DNA from: Anaspis maculata
Taxonomy: Eukaryota > Arthropoda > Insecta > Coleoptera > Scraptiidae
Direction: 5' to 3'
Length of the DNA stretch: 64,000 bases
Assembly (NCBI GenBank): GCA_949128115.1
Contig: OX421962.1
Coordinates: 96,770,935 to 96,834,934, forward strand
The notes under the pieces are model-generated. The model did no database searches, had not been told where the DNA came from, and saw only the letters and a list, made by a program, of their open reading frames with translations. Position 1 is the first letter of the stretch. Each line of letters opens with the position of its first letter. A program made the position numbers and the translations under genes. Shown here one piece after another: positions 54,862 through 64,000 of this stretch.

Positions 54862-55387
54862 AGACTTATGTAAGCACCGAATCGAGAAACTGTTGAAGTT
54901 TAATCTGTACATTTCATGTTAATGATTCATATTTTATATTGATGATAGAACAATAACTATTATATTCTTGTTAGATTTTTCACCAAGTTTAAACTGCGTG
55001 CATTTATTTGCCTTCAAACATCACACAAGTACCTAATCAATCTAATGATAACTATATGGAGCTTTTACATTTGCTGTGTTACTTCATCAAAGGTCGTTCA
55101 CTGACCTCGGATCTGCGGTTTCCTGTTATACATGGTTCTATTTTTAGAAACCACTTTCACCTATCTTGAGTGAGGATTTGTCCACAAGTAGTGCCAACAA
55201 ATTTATCATTACTTGGAAACTGTAAATTAATGACACAATCATGCTCCAAATTATTCTTAGTTTTTATTACGGATACCTACTTCTTGAGTAACTCTGAGGA
55301 ATGTGCTTTATTGTTCAAAAAAACGTAAAACTACGTATTTGGTATTGTTTAAAAGCTGCTAAATGCATCTTGTATTATTCTCAAATA
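54862..55387. other. Atg13 downstream flank, nothing recognised
   Basis: AT-rich sequence without frames, repeats or signals that I can support. Confidence 0.6.
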
Positions 55388-55395
55388 CTTTTTTG

Positions 55396-55922
55396 TAGTG
55401 ATGTAAAATAGCCGCTATTTATATTTGAGGATATATATCCGGAGTTTATAGCTGCTATATAGCAGGCTATTTTGGCTATTTCTGGAATTTTTCCCTCAAG
55501 TGATTTTTTGTATTTGTTGTATTTTTCCAGTCATTTTGACACCAAATACAAAGATGTTGAAAACAATTGAAAAAATATGTAAAAAAAGCATTTATTGTGT
55601 CCAATATTGCACAAATGTGGTATCAAATTTTAGCTTGGCACCTATCGAATCAAGACATCAAATAAAGTGAAATTAAAAGAAAAATCCGTTTGCCCAGAGG
55701 AAATTGATGAGAAATCAACATAATCAAAATGAAAATGTAGTTTTAGGCTATCATTTTCATATCAAAATAAACGGGATATAAGACTCACTTGTCACTTTTT
55801 TTGAATTAATTATTGCGCGAGAAAAATCGGATTTATAGCCGGCTACAAACGTTTATATCTAGCGGCTATTTATGCTATTTTGGATATATATCCTGCGGAT
55901 ATAAATCCGACTCACATCACTA
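55396..55922. mobile_element. hAT-like element with TAGTGATG termini
   Basis: TAGTGATG at the left and CATCACTA at the right are bordered by perfect 8-base duplications CTTTTTTG (55388-55395, 55923-55930). Subterminal GGATATATATCC and GCGGCTATTTAT motifs recur at both ends. 527 bases, non-coding. Its terminus matches that of the larger element at 30788. Confidence 0.9.
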
Positions 55923-55930
55923 CTTTTTTG

Positions 55931-57812
55931 TTTTGCTCAATTATTTATATTCTTATTACATATTTTATATCTAAACACTTTCAGTATCACTGTTTCAAAT
56001 GCATGTCTACCTATTATCCATTAGGTAATGAAAATATTTACATATTTTGGCCTTTGCAATATTTTTTTACATGTTCTTTACTGGTACAAAATATTTTGTC
56101 TAGTAAATAAATCAAAATTCATCAGCTTATTTGTTTATTTTTGATCCTCTTATTACTAGATAAGGTATTCTTGGTTCCTGGTACTTAGTCCTATTTATTG
56201 TATCCACCTCATAATACTATCCACCTAATAAGTGGTAATTCCGAGGGTAATTCAGAAAAATTATTGATAGAGCAGGCCTCACATCGAGTTTTTCAAGAAT
56301 TCCTCACAAACACTCCAGTATGTTGTAGGTAAAGTAGTCATAATGGAAATTGGAATAAACAGTTGAAAACTTTCATCTTTACCATTAAGTACATATTAAA
56401 AAAAAATCAACTTTTGATAGGTTAGATTAGAATGAAGAAAAAGTACCTATGAGTCCATGAGAAAAATGTTCAGATGGAATCAATAAGTATAATTTATGAT
56501 GCAACAGCTCCATACCTTAGGGAAGAGTACGATTTGAAAGACAAGGAATGCGTTGGACTATGGATTGGTGCTCGTGGGACTTTCAAGATTTTTTATTGAT
56601 CATTTTTGCAAATTTTTTAGAATCCCTTGCTCGATCGCTAAGGATAATGCCATTTCTGTTCTACGAGATTCAGTAACAATTTTAAGACACCACTTTTATC
56701 AAAATTGATGTTCCTAAATTGTTCACCTTTTATTATTAGGTACCCTTTAATATTCCATTAAACTTTATTTTAATTTAATGCAGATATACGGTATCCTTTG
56801 TTATTGGGCAGGTCATTATTGTATGAGAAGGTGTCACTTTTTGTGAATATATATTAGGGGTCCAGCTTTATTAGGTCTTCATCTCGGTCTTCATGGCTAG
56901 ATCAAGCAATTTATGACTACTTTTTTACTGGCTATTGTACTGCAGTGTTTGTCAGCAATTTTCGAAACATCCCTGTTACATTCGCTGATAATAATTTTAA
57001 TATTACTTCACTGTGTAGTACCCACTACTTTTCTGGTCGACCCCAACATCATAGCCTTATCTGAGTTTACTGGAAATTCCAGTGGGTGTCTTCCGATCAA
57101 TTATTATAGAAATCCTGCTGTTTTTACGATCAACTAGGTCATGAAGGCGCGCAAGATGACCTCAATCAAAAGTCAGGTGGTACTGAACATAGAATAAACT
57201 TGAAGATTGAATAATCTCGAAAATTGAATAATATCAAAGAATGAATATGAGTTGAAATTATTCGAATTATAATTTCTCCTCAACATTACTTTTTCATCCG
57301 TTATTGTAGAATAAACACAATGAAAAAGAAATCAATTTTCATGATTACATTTCAAAGACGGTTCAAGGTAATCAAGAATAGTTTGCTGTGACTTCATAAG
57401 CATAAAACAGTTGATGTATGTGGTGAATTACAGGTCTCCACATGCTTCGGTTATTTAAATATAATTCTCCAACTTTTTTTTTCTGTTTCACCCTGTATAC
57501 GCCGCCGGCATGGATGGCGCTGATGGCTACCTTTCTGGATTGGAAGAGTATGATGCAAAGAACATTTTTACCAAGTGGCATCTTCTCATCAGAAAATGCA
57601 AGGTACTTCCAACTAGCATCCGGACTACTGACCTACTTAGAGGGGGGTCCGGGGTTCTTTCCGGACAAGACAATGACAAAATGTATCCAGGTATTGTGCG
57701 TTCGAAATATCCATCATCAAAGCAGACCGCAAGGTCCTATTTGGCATTTTGTGATTATCAGTTTAGGTACCTACCTACCTACCAACTTCCCATATAAATG
57801 TTGAATAAAATA
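55931..57812. other. No gene recognised
   Basis: Short frames only. The one near 57510-57797 begins next to CACCCTGTATACGCCGCCGG, a dispersed-repeat end, and is not credible as a gene. Confidence 0.5.
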
Positions 57813-57934
57813 CGCAGTATGATTAAAAACTTTTCTACTTGTGGTAGGCTGTGGCCTGACCAAAATCAGCCTCGTTCACCTGTCAATGACCAGGCCACAG
57901 CCTACCGCAATAAGTAGAAAAGTTTTTGATACGG
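57813..57934. mobile_element. CCGTATGATCAAAAAC MITE, copy B
   Basis: GTATGATTAAAAACTTTTCT and AGAAAAGTTTTTGATACGG ends, inner GTGGCCTGACC / CCAGGCCACAGCC. A right TA lies at 57935-57936. The left end is slightly altered (TAcGCAGTATGA). Same family as 44577 and 61467. Confidence 0.85.
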
Positions 57935-58262
57935 TACCTAAACTGATAAGATTCACAAGATGCTCAATATGGGCAATTTCGGCTTTCCTTTAGAATTCGA
58001 ACGCACAGTGGGTACACCATTCAAGTTTTGAGCCGTGAAAGACCCTCTCCGAACAGGTAATGTCATAAAATATTACCTACGAGCAAAATTTCGGAAAGCG
58101 AGGTTTTCAAATGAAGGTTGTTGAACGAACGTTGAAATTATTGTCTGAAACTTGTAGGTACCTACCTACCGAGCTACTAGAAACATTCATGGAAAATTAA
58201 TCAAAAAAGTCAAACTTTGACACGCTAAGTACCTAGCACATTGCGCTTGTAGGTACCTAGGT

Positions 58263-58404
58263 ACAGCTGTGATATAATTTAATGGCACGGCTGCAATTAT
58301 CAAATCGGCGATATCAAGTCATCGAGACATGAAAGCGCCCTGAAATATCCAAAATCCGCCTGTTTGATAGTTGCAGCCGTGCCAATAAATTATATCACAA
58401 CTGT
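58263..58404. mobile_element. MITE with ACAGCTGTGATATAATTTA termini
   Basis: The ends and inner TGGCACGGCTGCAATTATCAAA / TTTGATAGTTGCAGCCGTGCCA are inverted, leaving a ~50-base core. The flanks are GTACCTAGGTA-type simple sequence, so the target duplication cannot be told apart from it. Confidence 0.8.
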
Positions 58405-61400
58405 ACCTACCTCTTTTGCGAAGCCGACTTTGTAAAATCAAGTACAGAGCAAGGGCTACGCTACGCTAATGCACGTATATCGCACAACAAGAAGAGGAAA
58501 CTTTTGGCGAATGGTGCAGCCATAAATTATGGGTGCAAGCTGTCTGTGTTTCTGTCACCTAAATCGATGAATCCCCATTGCTCAAAACCACAGATGCTCA
58601 AAACTATCGGTGAGAAGATTACTTCAGTCTACCGCGACGCCACCTATCGGTCACTAGATTGCTGTGGTGTCTGTGAAGCTGAAGCTTCCGTGAAATTTCA
58701 CCCTGCCGAGGTGGCACCTCTATGCAGCGCATAATAGTCGCGTATGAATTTCAAAATTGTAGTTCCGTTGATCGGATGTATTGTCTAAAAAACACAAAAC
58801 TTTTTTATTTTCTGTGTACAGTACGGTAGTATTGATCGAGGGCCACATTCCTCTTAATTGGTTTTGATGAAACTCGATAGTATATCAAGGTTACAAGCAT
58901 ATTTTACCTTTTTTGCGTTGTTACAAAAAAACTATTTGTTCAAAATTAACAAAAAAAAATTGTTTTTACATAAAAAGCACACTTTTCCAGCGAAAAAAAA
59001 ATTAAAATATTCCACGTTAAAATAGACATGGAAACCTACAGAAAAGCTGTGTTTTTTGGATTTTCTCAATGTTACTAAAAAAATACTTCGTGGAATTTCA
59101 TGAAAAAAATATATATTGTGAGAAATCACTTCGTACGCAATATATATTTATTTCAGCATTTTTGAACGAAAATTACTAAAAATAGAGGGTTGAACTTAAA
59201 CCTTAAACTAAACGCAAAATTCAAAAATTGAAACCGTTTTCAAAAATATTCAGGGGGGGTTAAAAATAGGGGGAAATGGGGGGAGGTACCCCCTATTATC
59301 TTTGCTCCTAAAAATGTCTGATGAAATTCGTTATTATTGTTCAATTAAGACCTGTCTTAATAAACTTTGGTTTGAATTTGAATATCATCGGCTGAACGGT
59401 TCAAAAAGTATGCAAAAAAACTGTTTTTTAAAAACCATTTTGAAGGCCTCCATCTCCGTTCGTTATCAATCGTTTGGGGAGGTATGTTTATCAACAAAAA
59501 CAAAAGTCCCCTTATTTGTCAATTTTCTATCTCTCTGTGAGTTTTGTATCACTAATTCCGGGACACCCTGTATACTGCTGTAAGAGAACGGACTTTCTCA
59601 TAATTATCAATAAAGCAAAAATTCTCAGCTTTCTCGAAGTCGCTTACACGCAAATAAAAGAACATATGCTATAATTCAAAGCTAGACTCGGTCACCAATG
59701 CTAGGGTGTGAATGTGAGGGAGAGGGTGGCTGAAGCGAACGGTTTCACTACCTGCGAAGGGACAGAAACTAGGGCCGGGTGGTTTTAGCTACAGGCGGAT
59801 GGATGCACAATGCACAAGCGGGAGATGGATTTCAAGCTCTGGATGGGCCGGACGTGGTAGAAAATCAAGTCGTGTTTTTTTACGTGCAATTTGTGTAACT
59901 GTAATAAGGCAAGTCTATTTTATTTATTGTTGTATTCGTTTATTCCGAGGGTTATTTATCCCCTGCATATTCTCAGCTTTGAACAACGTTTCATGGGTAC
60001 CTTTATCATTTAAAATTTGTGGTGTTTTACACGACGGAGATCCTCTCATGTTGTTGGAATTGTTTGTACCTACTGTGTTAATAGTTATTTGCAATTTGGG
60101 TTGATTTATCGTACTGTCACTGTTTTGTTTGTAACGTTACTGGGGATTCTCTGTTAACTTGAGATTTTATGTCATTATTTTGATCCGCTTGATTCATTAA
60201 TTTATATCCGTGTCACTATGTGCTTCTCATGCCTCATCAAAAAAAAAATCGGAACAGCAGACCGCATTTTATATTGTTGATGTTCGTTGTAAATTGCGCT
60301 AGCAAGAATAAAAGAGCCTTGCTGAATTATGCGACACCAAATAACATTTTCGTAGTTCGGATATTTTTGTATATGTATATGAAAGTCGAACCCAAGGGAC
60401 AACATCCCTCTCGTCCAACGTCAGTGTAATTATTTATTTTACGGGGTCCCGGGAAATTGCTGGAGAGCGGTGGGACCGGGAATCAGGAACTCTGTGCGTA
60501 ACATCCAATTAAATTATTTGTGGAATCCTGAGCGCACAAAAATATTTGCCAGTGCTAGTTTTCAATATCGGTGTACAAAACTATGAAATTCGCACCACAC
60601 ATGCGCACTCAAAAAAATGCCAAACGAAACGAACTATCATAGAGTTTGTGCGTTTTTCGGGGGAAATTGAACGGCTACCTGTATCTAGAATGTAGAAATC
60701 ATCCGTGTTGAGTTTTTTTTTTCAACATACATTATATATTTTTAGTAAATTTTGCGGAAACATTAAAGAAATAATTCACATACTAAGCGAATGAAAATGA
60801 TAACAAAAATCGAACAAAAGAATTTGACGCACCATTGCTATTATTTTAAACATGGTAGTTCCCAATAAGCCTATAAACTCAACCATTTTATGAGGAAAAA
60901 AATTGAAACATAGGTATAATACACTGTGGCTCAGCAAAAGAATTTGTGATACGTTCTGAAGATTATCTGAGGAGATATGTTGAAAAAAAATTCACGAACT
61001 ACCTCACATGGAAGGAAAAAGGTTATTAAGTTCTAAATTGAACGTTAGGTGCTGTATCATATTTTCGCATAGGTACATTTGAAGCGAGGACTTCCATATT
61101 TTTGGAAAATTATATCAAAATAGCGAAAATCTAGCCTCCAAAAAACTGGATCAGTAATCATAAATAAATGATATAATTTGTCAGAAATATAAAAGTCATC
61201 GCCTCATTCGCCTCAAGTATTATGTGAACATGTAATACACTTACAGTACCTACCTACCTGCCTACCTAATGTTCCATGTCGTGTTTCATTAAGAACTTAT
61301 TAACCTACTTTTCTTGTATTTCTTGTAAGATATCGGCGTTTGCCCAAATGAGATTTCTGGGGACTTTTGAGGGTTTGTTTCTACTGAGTCTATGGAGATA

Positions 61401-61466
61401 CTCTCCAAATTTTTGGCGCTAAATTCATCTAGCATATAATCAGTATAATGTACAATATACATGATA
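58405..61466. other. No gene recognised
   Basis: A 76-codon frame at 58504-58734 and a 101-codon frame at 59799-60104 show no family resemblance or supporting splice signals. GGACACCCTGTATAC at about 59566 is another dispersed ACAGGGTG-type repeat end. Confidence 0.5.
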
Positions 61467-61586
61467 CCGTATGATCAAAAACTTTCCTTCTTTAGGCAGT
61501 CTGCGGTCTGGTCATTGGCAGGCAAACGAGGCTGATTTTGGTCAGGCCACAGCCTGCCTAGAGGAGGAAAGTTTTTGATTATATGG
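61467..61586. mobile_element. CCGTATGATCAAAAAC MITE, copy C
   Basis: CCGTATGATCAAAAACTTTC / GAAAGTTTTTGATTATATGG ends, TA on both sides (61465-61466, 61587-61588). Its core is in the opposite orientation to copies A and B. Confidence 0.9.
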
Positions 61587-61649
61587 TAAGGGTAGCCCAA
61601 GGGGTGAACCGCTGAAGAAATTTGTACAAAAGAGGTCCCTTTTGCGACT

Positions 61650-61720
61650 GAGGTCCCCGGAGGTCCTCGGAGGTCCCTCGGAGGTCCCCCGGAGGTCCTC
61701 GGAGGTCCCCGGAGGTCCTC
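61650..61720. repeat. GAGGTCCYCG minisatellite
   Basis: About seven tandem copies of a ~10-base unit GAGGTCC(C/T)CG. The minus-strand frame with repeated SEGPPRTSGDL-like peptides is only a translation of this repeat. Confidence 0.9.
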
Positions 61721-62439
61721 TTTTCAGGAACCTGACCACCTAATTGTCTGTTTGGACATTGTTTAAAACTTGTGTTCGATTTCAATTACCTACGTGCCTA
61801 CCTATCTTTTACGAGTATTATCTCGAGTTTAATGAATTCACCCAACTGCTTCTAATGAAATAACAGATCCATAACATCAATTATTTTGATTTGAAAAAGT
61901 AACATTTAAGTCACTTGTAATGGTACGCCCCCCCCTCCCCCATTGACATTTCACGTGATTGGCCTCTGATCATCGAAATCCTACGTTGTCCGTTTTTGTT
62001 CGCATCTTAACCCTTTGATCCGCTTTTGTTCATGAGGTGAACGACCCGAGGGGGAAGAAGGTGGACTTCAATGAAACACGCTCATTGCACAGAAAATTAC
62101 ATTTACTCAAAACAAATAAGTGCAAAGTGCAAAATTAGTCTTTTATGATTATTTTCTCAAAACACCTAACATGTGACTGACAAAATGAACAAAATGTACA
62201 AAACGAACAAAATAGACAAAATGGACAATATGAACAAAAACAATAAAACAATTGGAAAACAACACAACAAAATATGTCTAACTGTCAAGTCATGGAAAAG
62301 AGAGAATGACGGATTCGGAAAAGAGCACTCATGTGGAAGAACCCAGTCGAAGAAACCACTGAGTTAAGCTCAAAGAAGAAAACTAAACCCTTGAGTATTG
62401 CCAAAAGAAGAGGGTTCTCAAATATGGTGAACAAAGTGA

Positions 62440-62772
62440 CACAATAACTCACTGCTATTTTTTCATATTAGTGCCAAGCAAAATCAAGCAATTAGTAAAC
62501 ACACACAGACACTCAAAATACAAAACAGAAGACACATTAGTAGACAGGGAATACTAAAACAATTCAACTCAATTCAAAATACTACCAACAATGTAAACTG
62601 GTGTTATTTGCGCACCCCGTGCACACGAGGAGCTGAAAGAGAACCTACACCTTTTTCAGCTGACATGTTCCTCGCTAAAGTTGACAACAATCTCGGCATA
62701 TCCATCATTGCTGACCCGGTCCAGACCCGACAGGTAATATCAAATCTTCTCATAGCAAATAGAGCAACATAA
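62440..62772 (+). CDS. Possible internal coding exon within a 110-residue ATG-less frame
   Basis: The frame is open from 62440 to TAA at 62770-62772. Within it, 62660-62733 is bounded by CCTTTTTCAG and CGACAG|GTAATA, good splice signals. It encodes DMFLAKVDNNLGISIIADPV. NLGISI is reminiscent of the GLGISI loop of PDZ domains, a tentative likeness only. The surrounding plus strand is unusually poor in T and rich in A and C. Could be an exon of a gene running off the window or a transposon relic. Confidence 0.25.
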   Translation, partial: HNNSLLFFHISAKQNQAISKHTQTLKIQNRRHISRQGILKQFNSIQNTTNNVNWCYLRTPCTRGAEREPTPFSADMFLAKVDNNLGISIIADPVQTRQVISNLLIANRAT

Positions 62773-63514
62773 TGTATATGACACCCCAACAAAAGGTACC
62801 GTACAACCTGCTTGGACGGTAAAAGCCCCTGACACATAGGCAAAAAACAAAACATTGGAAACAGTCAAATTAGGTAGGATGGAAGCGATCGATGGCGACA
62901 GGGGTGCGACTTGTCACGGTATTCAAGAAAATATTAGTCTCTCTCTCCAAGGCCCAATCATACTCAAGCGTCATTCAAAAATAGCAGTAAGTACCAAAAA
63001 TTGAACTGAAATTTTCTGAGAACCACAACAGAAGGAGGGCGTGAAATATTGACACACAAAAAATATGACACATGAAAAGTACAGCACAGACATTTCCAAA
63101 AGAGTTGACTGCACAAAACAAAAAAAAACAATAACATATTGCAGATAATGACGTTCAGTTAAAATTTGACACAAAATTACAGTCAAGCGTATACATGAAA
63201 ATCAAATTTCACACATCATTTCTGATCTGACCATGGAACTTATGCCATAAAATTCAAACAGACAAAGTTAATGCAATAAACACCTCACACTGAATAATTC
63301 AAGTCAAAAGCGGCGTGCGTGCCTTTAAAATGATTTGAGCGCATGTTTTCATTAAAAGGACATTTAATTTAATTTGGCAGTGAATAATCAATTGAAACCA
63401 AGTAGTGTTCGAAAAGAAAACGACAAACGAATACACAATTAATTGAAAATACTACAAAAAATTAATATTCACCTACAAAAGCACGCAAAAGGAACAACAC
63501 TCGAACGCGACACC

Positions 63515-63604
63515 ATGTCTTCAAGAGGCCGTGCCCGTCTCTCCCAGCATCCGTTCCTCGATTTCTTCCTAGGCTCTGCAGACGAACAGCCACCCTCATT
63601 TAAA
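63515..63604 (+). CDS. Possible first coding exon near the right edge
   Basis: ATG in a good context (GACACCATG) opens MSSRGRARLSQHPFLDFFLG and SADEQPPSFK. A donor AAA|GTAATA follows after exactly 30 codons; unspliced, the frame stops at 63643. GC content rises locally. No family is recognised and downstream exons would lie outside the window. Confidence 0.3.
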
Positions 63605-64000
63605 GTAATAAAATCTCGTCGCTCGACCCATTCACAGTCTTAGGACGGGCGACACTATGGTCGAAAGTCCCAAATGTGACCGTATCAAAACTGCCCGACC
63701 ATGGGTTAACACAAGTTCGCATTTTTGTGCCTGTTCCGTTAAAAGGGGAATTTTTAAAACTTTGCGTGGCTTATAATAATTATACATTTTATTATGGTAA
63801 AATAACGTGAAATCCCACACACTTGTAACATTGAGGTCTCATAAGTGTAACTTCCTGGCGTGAATAACAGGTTTAAAAAGGAAGTTAGCTAAATGCCTAA
63901 ATGGCCTGTATAGCGAAATCTTATATGTTTTATATTATTCTTTATATCTAGCCTAGCTGAGTACAGCTAGACCCATGCAGCTCACGAGGCAGCTCACTAG

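Noticed and set aside
61542..61785. Minus-strand frames with repeated PPGDLRGTSEDLRG-like peptides
   Set aside because: They translate the 10-base minisatellite at 61650-61720 and have no other support.

Overview
This window looks like AT-rich nuclear DNA from an insect. The evidence is spliced genes with GT-AG introns, AATAAA polyadenylation signals, a recognisable insect-type ATG13 gene, short GGTACCTACC-type simple repeats, and a very high load of short inverted-repeat DNA transposons. I cannot fix the order. The simple-repeat and transposon style would fit a hemipteran, but that is only an impression.

Only two genes are well supported. The first is a minus-strand leucine-rich-repeat (LRR) membrane protein at 3636-5531, uninterrupted in its coding part. 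The second is the plus-strand autophagy gene Atg13, whose four coding exons lie at 35966-36133, 36195-36739, 53769-54063 and 54482-54685 and join in frame to give 403 residues. Its third coding exon follows a 17-kb intron packed with transposons. A third locus at 18509-18959 has a convincing, GC-richer terminal coding exon of unknown function; a short phase-compatible first exon is proposed at 16701-16747. Weaker exon-like pieces lie at 2413-2613 (-), 43066-43427 (-, degenerate C2H2 zinc fingers), 48638-48778 and 49166-49362 (-), 62440-62772 (+) and 63515-63604 (+).

The rest is dominated by mobile elements without coding capacity. About a third of the window lies in giant palindromes or nested foldback blocks: 1-1644, 9787-11948, 21054-25644, 26274-28097, 36858-43066 and 45053-48519. 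Four of these, plus a 1.4-kb element at 40009-41448, are bounded by TA dinucleotides. That is the target-site signature of the Tc1/mariner (IS630) superfamily. Most of their length is inverted repeat, and they encode no transposase. Transcribed as one RNA, such DNA would fold into hairpins of 0.7-1.7 kb per arm.

A second class consists of short elements with 8-bp target duplications and hAT-like ends (8825-9032, 31609-32223, 34637-34804, 38076-38337, 55396-55922). A third class is three copies of a 120-132-bp TA-flanked MITE (44577-44708, 57813-57934, 61467-61586). Elements sit inside one another up to three levels deep. In three places the sequence itself gives an empty or interrupted reference site that fixes insertion boundaries: 38076, 40009/41448 and 37008/38037.

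Layout: 0-6 kb, palindrome and LRR gene; 6-16 kb, sparse DNA with one large palindrome; 16-19 kb, unknown gene; 20-28 kb, transposons and two large palindromes; 28-35 kb, nested hAT-like elements; 35-55 kb, Atg13 with its transposon-filled intron; 55-64 kb, scattered MITEs, with weak exon candidates near the right edge.
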